A DNA stretch of 9,787 bases from JBEKCP01 sp050014815 (GTDB lineage Bacteria; Planctomycetota; Planctomycetia; Pirellulales; Thermoguttaceae). Below are positions 1 to 6,184 of this stretch, piece after piece (the stretch's first letter is position 1; the number at the start of each line of letters is the position of its first letter). The stretch lies in NCBI GenBank assembly GCA_050014815.1, contig JBEKCP010000173.1, positions 1 through 9,787 of the forward strand, written 5' to 3'. The notes below the pieces were generated by a model, which made no database searches, was not told where the DNA came from, and saw only the letters and a program-made list of their open reading frames with translations. Made by a program: the position numbers and the translations under genes.

Positions 1-2
1 CC

Positions 3-32
3 AAGCCGCCCCGGCGCCGCAAGCCGCGCTAG
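3..32 (+). CDS. Possible C-terminal tail of an upstream gene (partial)
   Basis: Frame 3 from the left edge reads KPPRRRKPR and then stops at TAG (30-32). A short Lys/Arg/Pro-rich tail is common at the C-terminus of bacterial proteins, and the stop falls just before the palindrome and promoter region ahead of sat. Only nine codons are visible, so no function can be given and the reading could be chance. Confidence 0.2.
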   Translation, partial: KPPRRRKPR

Positions 33-55
33 CGCAGCGTCGGTCGTCGAGCGAC

Positions 56-119
56 GGGTGGCACGCCCTGAAAGGGCGTGGTTGGACGGCTCGCCACGCC
101 CTTTCAGGGCGTGCCACCC
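56..119. repeat. Nested inverted repeat, REP-like or terminator-like
   Basis: Two perfectly complementary 26-base arms (56-81 and 94-119) flank a 12-base loop (82-93). Each arm is itself a small hairpin: CACGCCCT pairs with AGGGCGTG across three bases (62-69/73-80 and 95-102/106-113). The DNA can therefore fold as one long stem or as two short ones, as in REP or BIME elements. It lies between the presumed end of an upstream gene and the sat promoter, so it could act as a bidirectional terminator, although there is no T-run. A dispersed, REP-like element is an inference that needs other copies in the genome. Confidence 0.75.
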
Positions 120-168
120 ATCCGTCAAACCGCCGTTCACACAGCGTTAGCTGCCGCACGTGGCGTTC

Positions 169-197
169 TTGCGTCCATCCGGCGTTACTCTTATACT
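169..197 (+). promoter_or_regulatory. Sigma70-like promoter of sat
   Basis: TTGCGT (169-174) and TATACT (192-197) are separated by exactly 17 bases. The -10 box matches the TATAAT consensus at 5 of 6 positions; the -35 box keeps the TTG core. Transcription would begin near 204, leaving a leader of about 46 bases before the sat ATG at 250. The location, directly between the palindrome and the gene, fits. Planctomycete promoters are not always sigma70-like, so this is moderate evidence. Confidence 0.45.
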
Positions 198-249
198 GAC
201 GCGATCGTCTGCTGGGGAGTATTGTTTAGAAACATAGTGAGGATCGTTC

Positions 250-1512
250 ATGCCAGCCCTTGTGCCTGCTCATGGCGGTCTTGCGGAGCCGGTGTGCCGG
301 ACCGTGGGACCCGAGGAAATCGCTCCGTTTACCGCTCATGCCCAGACCCTTCCCCGAGTGCCCGTTTCCGACGCCGATTTGTCGACCGTGTATCGGCTGG
401 GCGACGGGGGACTCAGCCCGTTGGTGGGCCCGATGGACCGCGCCACGTACGAGCGGGTCCTGGACGAGTCGCTGATCGAGCATGGCGGGCGCAGCTACGC
501 GTGGACGATTCCCATCGCCTTGCCGGTGACGGCCGAGCTGGCGGCGGGGCTCGAGGTCGGCCGGGAAGTGGCGCTGGTGAACTCCTCCGCGCGGATCGTG
601 GCGACGCTCCGCCTCACGGACATCTATCCTTGGGACAAAGATCGCTACCTTCGCTCGGTCTATCTGACCGATCGGACGGATCACCCGGGCGGCGACATGG
701 TCTTGATCGGCGATGCCGGGAAGACGCACCTCTTGGGCGGCGAGATTCGGGTCCTGCCGCAGCCGAAGCATCCGCGGTTCGGGAAGTACGTACTGACGCC
801 GCGCGAGGTTCGCGCCCTGCTGGAGTCGAAGGGCTGGCAGCGAGTCGTCGCCTTCCAGACCCGCAATCCCTTGCACCGGGCGCACGAGTACGCGTTGGTG
901 TACGGGCTGGAGACGCTGCTCCGGGCCGGGCACAACGCGGGCGCCTGCCTGAATCCCCTGATCGGCGAGACGAAGGGGGACGACGTCGACGCGGACGTCC
1001 GCATGCACACCTACGAGGCCCTGATCGCCGACCGCGCGCTGGGCGACGGCGACAGCGATCCCGCGCTGTGGCGAGCCCGGGGCGAGTCGCTGCCCGACCG
1101 CGTTCTGCTCTTGGGACTGGACATCAAGATGTTCTACGGGGGGCCGAAGGAGGCGGTGATGCACGCGATCTACCGCCAGAACTTCGGTTTTTCGGACCTC
1201 ATCATCGGGCGCAAGCACGCCGATGCCCCGTACCACGACGGCACGCCCATCTGGGGCGATTTCGACGCCCAGACGATCTTCGATCAACTCGAGGGCGACT
1301 TGAAGATCCGGCCGTTGCGGGTCGGGTTCGCCGCCTATTACCCGTCGATCAACCGCGTCGATCTCATGGAGAACCACCCGGACGAGAAGCCGCTTTTCAT
1401 TTCGGGCAAGGAGGTGCGGAAGGCCCTGGTGGAAGGGCGCCCGGTCGATCCGCGAATCATGCGGCAGACGACGGCCGCCATTCTCCGCGCCGCCATGGCG
1501 GGACGGGCGTGA
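250..1512 (+). CDS. sat: Sulfate adenylyltransferase (ATP sulfurylase)
   Basis: ATP sulfurylase makes adenosine 5'-phosphosulfate and pyrophosphate from ATP and sulfate, the cytoplasmic step that activates sulfate. The 420-residue protein has the usual length and order: a PUA-like N-terminal part to about residue 165, then the nucleotidyltransferase fold. QTRNPLHRAH (203-212) is the QxRNPxHxxH ATP-binding motif. MFYGGPKEAVMHA lies at 294-306. The second active-site motif reads GRKHADAPY (320-328), with Lys where classical enzymes have Asp in GRDHAG. FISGKEVRKAL (383-393) matches the C-terminal ISGTxVR element. The ATG at 250 is chosen because TGAGGAT (238-244) precedes it at suitable spacing. 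There is no APS kinase domain and no cys gene beside it, so the route after APS is not shown. The stop codon lies in the first unit of a heptamer tract. The family call is very secure; an assimilatory or other role cannot be decided. Confidence 0.95.
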   Translation: MPALVPAHGGLAEPVCRTVGPEEIAPFTAHAQTLPRVPVSDADLSTVYRLGDGGLSPLVGPMDRATYERVLDESLIEHGGRSYAWTIPIALPVTAELAAGLEVGREVALVNSSARIVATLRLTDIYPWDKDRYLRSVYLTDRTDHPGGDMVLIGDAGKTHLLGGEIRVLPQPKHPRFGKYVLTPREVRALLESKGWQRVVAFQTRNPLHRAHEYALVYGLETLLRAGHNAGACLNPLIGETKGDDVDADVRMHTYEALIADRALGDGDSDPALWRARGESLPDRVLLLGLDIKMFYGGPKEAVMHAIYRQNFGFSDLIIGRKHADAPYHDGTPIWGDFDAQTIFDQLEGDLKIRPLRVGFAAYYPSINRVDLMENHPDEKPLFISGKEVRKALVEGRPVDPRIMRQTTAAILRAAMAGRA

Positions 1513-1550
1513 AGGATGAAGGAGGAAGGATGAAGGATGAAGGATGAAGG
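1509..1550 (+). repeat. Heptamer tandem repeat, RTGAAGG x6
   Basis: Six phased 7-base units run GTGAAGG, ATGAAGG, AGGAAGG, ATGAAGG, ATGAAGG, ATGAAGG. The first unit contains the TGA stop of sat (1510-1512). The tract is purine-only apart from its T residues on the sense strand. After about 33 bases of unrelated A-rich DNA holding a CTCGAA doublet (1563-1574), a second heptamer family begins. The layout resembles the short tandemly repeated repetitive (STRR) heptamers described in cyanobacteria, but the sequence is different. Confidence 0.85.
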
Positions 1551-1583
1551 AAAGCACGAAACTCGAAGCTCGAAACCCTAAAC

Positions 1584-1618
1584 AAATCCAAAATCCAAAA
1601 TCCAGAATCCAAAATCGG
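1584..1618 (+). repeat. Heptamer tandem repeat, AAATCCA x4-5
   Basis: Units AAATCCA (1584-1590, 1591-1597, 1598-1604), GAATCCA (1605-1611) and a diverged AAATCGG (1612-1618) form a phased tract. It ends exactly where recognisable transporter coding sequence begins (GAG CGC CGC from 1620). The tract occupies the place where the start codon and ribosome-binding site of the transporter should be. Confidence 0.85.
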
Positions 1619-1697
1619 TGAGCGCCGCCGGGCGCTGCGGCTGGCCTATTGGAACGGCGGCCTCTGGGCCATCGGCAACGGCCTGGCCGGCAGCCAG

Positions 1698-2960
1698 TTG
1701 GTCGTTTACCTGGCCATGGAGTTCGATGCCCGGCAGATCGGCCTGGGGATCGCCCTGCTCTTGGCCGCTCCGCACCTGGTGGGCGTGTTGCGGCTGGCGG
1801 CCCCGGCCCTGATCGGCCGGCTGGCCGACCGCAAGCGATTCTGCATCGTGGCCTACCTCGCCAGCGGCGCGGTGTTGGCGGCCCTGCCGCTGGTTGCAGC
1901 GCCCGGCCGGCTGCCCTCGGCCGGTGCATCCCTCGCCGCCCTGGTGACGCTCTGGTGCGCGTATCACCTGCTGGAGTACTTCGGCACGGTGGCCCTGTGG
2001 TCGTGGCTTGCCGATCTCGTGCCGCAGGCCGTCCGCGGTCGATTCCTGGGCCATCGCGAGCGGTGGATGGCCTTGGGCCGGGCCGGCTCGATGCTGGCCG
2101 GCGCCGCGCTCTTGGCGGCGTGGCAACGGGGCCGGCCCGACGATCCGCTATGGATCGGTTACGCCGTCACGGCGGCGTCCGGGGCGGTGCTCATGCTGGC
2201 GGCCGTGATCCCGTTGGGACGGATGGCCGCCGTGGCCGCACAAGAGACCCGGCACGCCGCGATCTCGCTCGGCGCCCTCCTGGCCCCCTGGCGAGACCGG
2301 CGGTTGTTGGGGCTGTTGGCATTCCAGTGCTGGCTCTCCTTCTTCAACGGCCTCCTCCAGGCGCCGCAGAACTTCTACCCGAAGGACGTTCTACAATTGA
2401 GCTTGCCGTGGATGCTGTGCCTCGGGGTCGGTCTTCGAGCGGGACAGTGGCTGGTGGGGCCCGGCGTCGGCAAGGCGGCCGACCGGGCCGGCAATCGACT
2501 GCTGATCGCGATCAGCGCACTGGTGATCGCCCAGGGGCCGCTGTTCTACTTCCTGGCCACGCCGCTGGAGCCCTGGTGGATCATCGGGGCCTGGGCGTGC
2601 TGGATCGCCTGGGTCGGGTTGAACGTGGGGCTGCCTAACCTGCTCTTGGCGTTCTCGCCGCGCCGGGCCGACACGCCCTACATCGCCGTCTGGCTGGCCA
2701 CGGCAGGGCTCTGCCACGGCCTGAGCACGATTGCCGGCGGCTCGCTCCTCGACCACTTCCGCCAAAGCACGTTCGTTTGGCTCGGCGCGCCGATCGGCTA
2801 TTGCCAAGCCGCTTTTCTTTGCGGATCCATCCTCCAGGGCTTGGGCGTGTTGCTGTTGCTGGCGGTGATGCTGCCACAATGGCAGCGGCCGGCCTGCCAG
2901 AAATCCGGGAAGGCGGGGAAAGGCACCGGTTTCTTCTCTTGGCAGGCAGGCCGGGAATGA
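1698..2960 (+). CDS. Major facilitator superfamily transporter, start unclear
   Basis: This is an inner-membrane transporter of the MFS type; the substrate is unknown. The span given starts at TTG 1698, the first ordinary start codon in frame, but clear coding extends upstream to about 1620. There the frame reads GERRRALRLAYWNGGLW and continues into a first membrane helix (AIGNGLAGSQLVVYL) that a start at 1698 or ATG 1716 would cut in half. Between the preceding in-frame stop (1545-1547) and 1698 there is no ATG, GTG or TTG; only ATC 1614 and CTG 1635 or 1641 are candidates. GRLADRKRF (40-48 from TTG) is the MFS motif A in the loop between helices 2 and 3, and VPQAVRGRFLG (108-118) is a typical cytoplasmic loop. 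Many hydrophobic helices follow, giving about 12 in all. The last 20 residues are polar, Gly/Lys-rich and look like intergenic sequence read through. It may be a functional gene with a non-AUG start or a decaying one. Confidence 0.8.
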   Translation: MVVYLAMEFDARQIGLGIALLLAAPHLVGVLRLAAPALIGRLADRKRFCIVAYLASGAVLAALPLVAAPGRLPSAGASLAALVTLWCAYHLLEYFGTVALWSWLADLVPQAVRGRFLGHRERWMALGRAGSMLAGAALLAAWQRGRPDDPLWIGYAVTAASGAVLMLAAVIPLGRMAAVAAQETRHAAISLGALLAPWRDRRLLGLLAFQCWLSFFNGLLQAPQNFYPKDVLQLSLPWMLCLGVGLRAGQWLVGPGVGKAADRAGNRLLIAISALVIAQGPLFYFLATPLEPWWIIGAWACWIAWVGLNVGLPNLLLAFSPRRADTPYIAVWLATAGLCHGLSTIAGGSLLDHFRQSTFVWLGAPIGYCQAAFLCGSILQGLGVLLLLAVMLPQWQRPACQKSGKAGKGTGFFSWQAGRE

Positions 2961-3086
2961 CGTAAGATATTCAGTGGACGGCACTTGTTTTGCTTGTGGG
3001 GGTCTCGGGCAAGAAGCGACCCTATTGGTACTGAAATTGCACCGGGAAGTGATAGGGGGTTTGGTGAAACTGAGGATACCTTGGCC

Positions 3087-3497
3087 ATGGCAGCGAGCGT
3101 TCCATCTCTGCTGATCACCGACGACGACCCGGGCTTCCGGGAAACGCTCCGGGGGGTCTTCGCCCCGCGGGGCTTCCGCACGCTCGTGGCCGGCGACGGG
3201 GAAGAGGCCCTCCACATTGTCCACACCGAGGAGGTCCACCTGCTCCTGTTGGATGTCCACATGCCGAAGCTGACCGGCCTGGAGACGCTCCGGTTGGTCA
3301 AGCAGTTCAAGGCCATGCTGCCGTGCATCCTGCTGTCGGCCCATTGGGACGACCGGCTTATCGACGAGGCCCGGTCCGCCCAGGCCTTCTTGATCCTGCC
3401 CAAGCCGATCACGCTCCGGGAGATCACCGGGGCGGTCTGTGAGGCGTTGGAGCGGGTGTATCACTGGGAGGGGCTAGGGACGAGGGGTGCGGGGTGA
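3087..3497 (+). CDS. Stand-alone response regulator receiver (CheY-like)
   Basis: A 136-residue protein consisting of one REC domain, which accepts a phosphoryl group from a histidine kinase. The acidic pocket is D12-D13-D14 in LLITDDDPGF. The phosphoacceptor is D56 in LLLLDVHMP, the switch Ser is S84 in ILLSAH, and the conserved Lys is K106 in LPKPI. There is no output domain, so it probably acts by protein-protein contact. ATG 3087 is preferred over upstream TTG codons because TGAGGAT (3071-3077) sits about ten bases ahead and the REC fold begins a few residues later. No histidine kinase is nearby, so it is an orphan. The last eight residues (GLGTRGAG) are encoded by a G-rich heptamer tract, which also contains the stop. 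The 126 bases between it and the transporter gene hold no other feature I can support. Confidence 0.9.
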   Translation: MAASVPSLLITDDDPGFRETLRGVFAPRGFRTLVAGDGEEALHIVHTEEVHLLLLDVHMPKLTGLETLRLVKQFKAMLPCILLSAHWDDRLIDEARSAQAFLILPKPITLREITGAVCEALERVYHWEGLGTRGAG

Positions 3498-3519
3498 GGG
3501 ACTTGGGGATTGAGGGCCC
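3470..3519 (+). repeat. Degenerate G-rich heptamer tract across a stop codon
   Basis: Six 7-base units start at 3471: GGGCTAG, GGACGAG, GGGTGCG, GGGTGAG, GGACTTG, GGGATTG, then AGGGCCC. The spacing is strict even though the last four bases of each unit vary. Runs of three or four G at 3470-3473, 3477-3479, 3484-3487 and 3491-3494, with loops of 3-4 bases, satisfy the simple rule for a G-quadruplex; three more runs follow by 3516. The TGA of the response regulator (3495-3497) is inside the tract. Confidence 0.75.
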
Positions 3520-3579
3520 GGGGACATCTTCCTCACGATCTGACTGATGCGGTGCTCGCCCTGCAAGGTGCAACTTGCT

Positions 3580-5382
3580 TCAGGCCAGCGCGTCCAGTTC
3601 CTCAACCAGCCGGCCAAATTGATTGAGTGCCGAGTCCACCGCGGCGGGCTGCTCCATGTCCACGCCCGCCGCACGGAGCAGGTCCAACGGGTCCTTCGAG
3701 CAGCCCCCCTTGAGGAAGTTCAAGTAGTCTTCCAGCTCCTGCCGGCCGCCGCGGGTGACGCGATCCACCAGCGCCATGGCCGCCGACATGCCCGTGGCGT
3801 ACTTGTACACGTAGAACGCCCGGTAGAAGTGCGGGATCCGCAGGCATTCGAGGTCCAACTCGGGGTCCAAGTTGAACTCGGGGCCGAAGTAGACCGCCAG
3901 CAGGTCGTGGTATATCTGCTTCAGGCGTTCGAGCGTGAGCGGCTCGCCCGCCTCGGCTGTCTGGTGAGCGATCCGCTCGAACTCGGCGAACATGGTCTGG
4001 CGGAAGATGGTGGCCCGCATCGCGTCGATCTGGCGGTTGACGAGGAAGGCCCGCTGGGCGTCGTCGCGGGCGTTTTCCATGAGGTGCCTGGCCAGGAGTT
4101 GCTCGTTCAGCGTGCTGGCCACCTCGGCGACGAAGATGACGTAGTTGTAGTAGGCGTAGGGCTGGGTCTTCGCCGAGAGGTAGCTGTGCATCGAGTGGCC
4201 CGCCTCGTGGGCCAGGGTGAAGACGTGGTCCAGCACGTCGCTCTGGTAATTCATGAGGATGTAGGGATTGCCGTCGTAGGAGCCGGCGCTGAAGGCGCCG
4301 CTCTGCTTTCCGCGGTTCTCGTAGCGGTCGCACCAGCGGCCGCGGAGTCCCCGCTCCAGCGCGCCGCCGTAGTGGCTGCCCAACGGCTCCAGGGCCGCCA
4401 GCACCGTGGCGACCGCCTGGTCCCAGGTCTGCCGCCGCTGGAGGTCGGCCAGGATGGGCACGTAGGTGTCGTAGTGATGGATTTCCCGCAGCCGCATCTT
4501 CCGCCGCCGAACGTCGTAATAGCGGTGGAGGGCCGGCAGGTGCCGGTGGACCGAGGCAATCAGGTTGTCATAGACGGCCAGCGGCACATGGTCGGGAAAC
4601 AGGGCCGCCTCCAGGGCGCTCGGGTGATTGCGGGCCCGGGCATAGTAAATGTCGCGCTGGACGGAACCGCCGAGCGTGGCGGCCAGCGAGTGGGCGTGCC
4701 CGTCGTAAACACGGTAGTATTGGTGAAACGCCTTGCGGCGGACGTTGCGATCGGGCGAGTGCAGCAGCGTGCTGAATGCAGCATGGGTCAGTTCGACCGG
4801 CCGGCCTCGGTCGTCCCGGACGCGGCCGAACTTCAAGTCGGCGTCGTTGAGCTGGCGGAAGACCTGGCTCGTGGCCTCGGCCATCTCGGTCTGCATCGCC
4901 AGTAGCTTCTCTTCCTTCTTGCCGAGCGTGTGGGGCTTGAACCGCAGGAGCCGCTCCAGGAGCAGCCGGTAAGGGGTCAAACGGTCCGACGCCAGCAGCC
5001 GCTCCATCGCGGCCGCGGGTATGGCCAGGATCTCGGGGCGAATGAAGCTGGCGGCCTGGGCTGCCCGGCTGGCGGCATTCAGGTATCGGCCCTGCATCCG
5101 CTGGTAGCGGCTCTCGCCGAGGTCTTCCGCCGCCTTCAGAAACGCGTAGGTGCCCAGCCGCTCGCCCGCCCGATCGAAATCCAGGTCGAACTGGAGGCAC
5201 TCGGCCAAGGCCTCCGGGCGGTGCGAGAGCGTGCCCTGGAAGGCGGCGTACCGCGCGATCCGCTTCTCCCATTGGGCAAAGGCATTCTCCCATGCCTCGT
5301 CGTCCGCCAGCAGGCTGGACAGGTCCCAGGTGTTTTCGGGCTTAACCTTGCCGCGCGGCGGGATTTGGCGCGATTTCTTCAT
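3580..5382 (-). CDS. pepF: Oligoendopeptidase F, M3B family zinc metallopeptidase
   Basis: A cytoplasmic zinc peptidase that cleaves short peptides, probably in peptide recycling. The 600 residues match the usual PepF length. The N-terminal helical part includes TWDLSSLLADDEAW (18-31) and LGTYAFLKAAED (76-87), as in other PepF proteins. The catalytic motif is HEAGH (392-396): H392 and H396 bind zinc and E393 is the general base. E420 in FVAEVASTLNE is the expected third ligand. There is no signal peptide. HFYRAFYVYKYATGMSAA (518-535) is a conserved late segment. ATG 5382 is the only start: the frame upstream contains no ATG, GTG or TTG as far back as the nadD stop. The ATG has no Shine-Dalgarno of its own but overlaps the stop of a small ORF as ATGA, so coupled translation from nadD is likely. 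It is convergent with the response regulator, 82 bases apart. Confidence 0.95.
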   Translation of the reverse strand: MKKSRQIPPRGKVKPENTWDLSSLLADDEAWENAFAQWEKRIARYAAFQGTLSHRPEALAECLQFDLDFDRAGERLGTYAFLKAAEDLGESRYQRMQGRYLNAASRAAQAASFIRPEILAIPAAAMERLLASDRLTPYRLLLERLLRFKPHTLGKKEEKLLAMQTEMAEATSQVFRQLNDADLKFGRVRDDRGRPVELTHAAFSTLLHSPDRNVRRKAFHQYYRVYDGHAHSLAATLGGSVQRDIYYARARNHPSALEAALFPDHVPLAVYDNLIASVHRHLPALHRYYDVRRRKMRLREIHHYDTYVPILADLQRRQTWDQAVATVLAALEPLGSHYGGALERGLRGRWCDRYENRGKQSGAFSAGSYDGNPYILMNYQSDVLDHVFTLAHEAGHSMHSYLSAKTQPYAYYNYVIFVAEVASTLNEQLLARHLMENARDDAQRAFLVNRQIDAMRATIFRQTMFAEFERIAHQTAEAGEPLTLERLKQIYHDLLAVYFGPEFNLDPELDLECLRIPHFYRAFYVYKYATGMSAAMALVDRVTRGGRQELEDYLNFLKGGCSKDPLDLLRAAGVDMEQPAAVDSALNQFGRLVEELDALA

Positions 5383-5441
5383 GGTCGTGCCATGCTCAGG
5401 GTAATCGTCGGCTTCTTTTGCATACCGCCTCCAATACGCAT
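5379..5441 (-). CDS. Possible coupled small ORF between nadD and pepF
   Basis: Twenty codons beginning MRIGGGMQKK and ending SMARP. I recognise no family. The case rests on context. The first ATG (5441-5439) follows GGAGG by eight bases, and that GGAGG is formed by the last codons of nadD. A second in-frame ATG (5423-5421) has its own GGAGG four bases ahead. The TGA overlaps the pepF ATG as ATGA. Because pepF lacks a ribosome-binding site, the small ORF may exist to deliver ribosomes to pepF, or may be a leader peptide. The peptide itself could be without function, and the ORF is short enough to occur by chance. Confidence 0.4.
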   Translation of the reverse strand: MRIGGGMQKKPTITLSMARP

Positions 5442-5454
5442 TCTGTTCACCTCC
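5428..5454 (-). promoter_or_regulatory. Two tandem Shine-Dalgarno sites after nadD
   Basis: GGAGG occurs at 5454-5450 (inside the final nadD codons CGG AGG, just before its TGA) and at 5432-5428. Each precedes an in-frame ATG of the small ORF by 8 and 4 bases. There is no comparable site before the pepF ATG at 5382. The arrangement favours one nadD-pepF transcript with re-initiating ribosomes. Confidence 0.5.
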
Positions 5455-6055
5455 GGTAGAGGCCGTGGGCGCGGATGTACTGCTCGACGGCGCTCGGGGT
5501 GCGGTAGCGGATGCTCTGCCCCGCGGCGACCCGGCGGCGGAGGTCGGTGCCGTTCAGGCCGATCTCGGGCATTTCAACCTGGTGCCGCCGCATCTGGTCG
5601 ATCTGCTCCTGCGACGCCAGGCCGGCCAGGGCGTCGAAGTCGGGCGGACCCTCACCCGACCGCCGCACCGCCACGGGAATCGCCAGCTCGCAGATCCGTG
5701 CCGGAAGCCGCCACCGGGGCAAGTCGCGGAGCATGTCGGCCCCCAAAAGGAAGAACAGAACTCGCCCGGGATCTTCCTCGTGGAAGTGGGCGAGCGTGTC
5801 GGCCGTGTAATTGAGCCCCCCCCGATCCGCCTCGTAGCGGCAGACGGAAAACGCCTCGTTGCCCGACACCGCCAACTCGAGCATCTCGATTCGCACCGCG
5901 GCGGGGGTAAGGTCCTCCCGCTGTTTGTGCGGCGGCACGGCGGCGGGCAGGAACCAGACGGCATCCAGGGAGCACTGCTCCCGGCAGCACTCCGCCAACA
6001 GGAGGTGCCCGTAGTGGACCGGATCGAACGTCCCGCCAAGAATGCCCAGTCGCAT
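5447..6055 (-). CDS. nadD: Nicotinate-nucleotide adenylyltransferase
   Basis: NadD joins nicotinate mononucleotide to the AMP of ATP, giving deamido-NAD, the precursor that NAD synthetase converts to NAD. The protein has 202 residues, normal for the family. GGTFDPVHYGH (7-17) is the nucleotidyltransferase signature with both catalytic His residues. PPHK (41-44), YTADTL (83-88) and LGADML (104-109) are further conserved sites. SIRYRTPSAVEQYI (181-194) is the typical C-terminal element. The second nucleotide-binding motif, usually ISSTxIR, reads GLNGTDLR (166-173): Thr and Arg are kept but both Ser are replaced. ATG 6055 is preceded by AAGGT at suitable spacing and places the GGTFDP motif at the usual distance from the N-terminus. 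It heads the nadD-small ORF-pepF unit and is divergent from priA. Confidence 0.95.
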   Translation of the reverse strand: MRLGILGGTFDPVHYGHLLLAECCREQCSLDAVWFLPAAVPPHKQREDLTPAAVRIEMLELAVSGNEAFSVCRYEADRGGLNYTADTLAHFHEEDPGRVLFFLLGADMLRDLPRWRLPARICELAIPVAVRRSGEGPPDFDALAGLASQEQIDQMRRHQVEMPEIGLNGTDLRRRVAAGQSIRYRTPSAVEQYIRAHGLYRR

Positions 6056-6121
6056 GGATGACCTTGAATCGCTCCGCTAGGGGTGGGATATTGGGGGCAG
6101 CCGTGCGAAGCCGCAAGCGGC

Positions 6122-6156
6122 TAATCCCTAATCCCCAATCCCTAATCCCTAATCCC
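6122..6156. repeat. Telomere-like heptamer repeat, TAATCCC x5
   Basis: Five phased units (TAATCCC, TAATCCC, CAATCCC, TAATCCC, TAATCCC) fill the 129-base gap between the divergent genes nadD and priA. Just before them lies a small hairpin, GCCGCAAGCGGC (6110-6121). On the minus strand the tract reads GGGATTA repeatedly, with five runs of three or four G separated by 3-4 bases, which fits a G-quadruplex pattern in the nadD leader if transcription begins upstream of it. I find no convincing promoter box for either gene here. Confidence 0.85.
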
Positions 6157-6184
6157 TCTTCTTCCCCCCGAGTCTACCCTTTTC

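Noticed and set aside
1509..1618. CRISPR-like repeats
   Set aside because: Units are 7 bases and directly adjacent with no spacers, so this is a tandem repeat, not a CRISPR array.
226..1929. Long open frames antisense to sat and in the other forward frame (78-1547)
   Set aside because: They are shadows of the sat gene in GC-rich DNA; their translations are Arg/Pro/Gly-rich and show no recognisable motif.
3019..3060. Inverted ACCCTAT / ATAGGG pair and TTGGTA-18-GTGATA before the response regulator
   Set aside because: The stem is only six bases with a 26-base gap, and the -10 match is poor; not enough for an operator or promoter call.
2391..3464. Long minus-strand frame spanning the transporter and response regulator
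   Set aside because: It crosses two well-supported plus-strand genes and the gap between them, with low-complexity translation; a shadow.
3563..3578. GCAAG-GTGCAA-CTTGC hairpin between the response regulator and pepF as a terminator
   Set aside because: A five-bp stem with no T-run on either strand; too weak.
3547..4905. 452-codon plus-strand frame antisense to pepF
   Set aside because: pepF has all M3B motifs in the opposite strand; the plus-strand translation is Val/Gly/Glu-rich with no domain.
6077..6118. Minus-strand TTGCGG-17-CAATAT as a nadD promoter
   Set aside because: Only three of six matches in each box; expected by chance.
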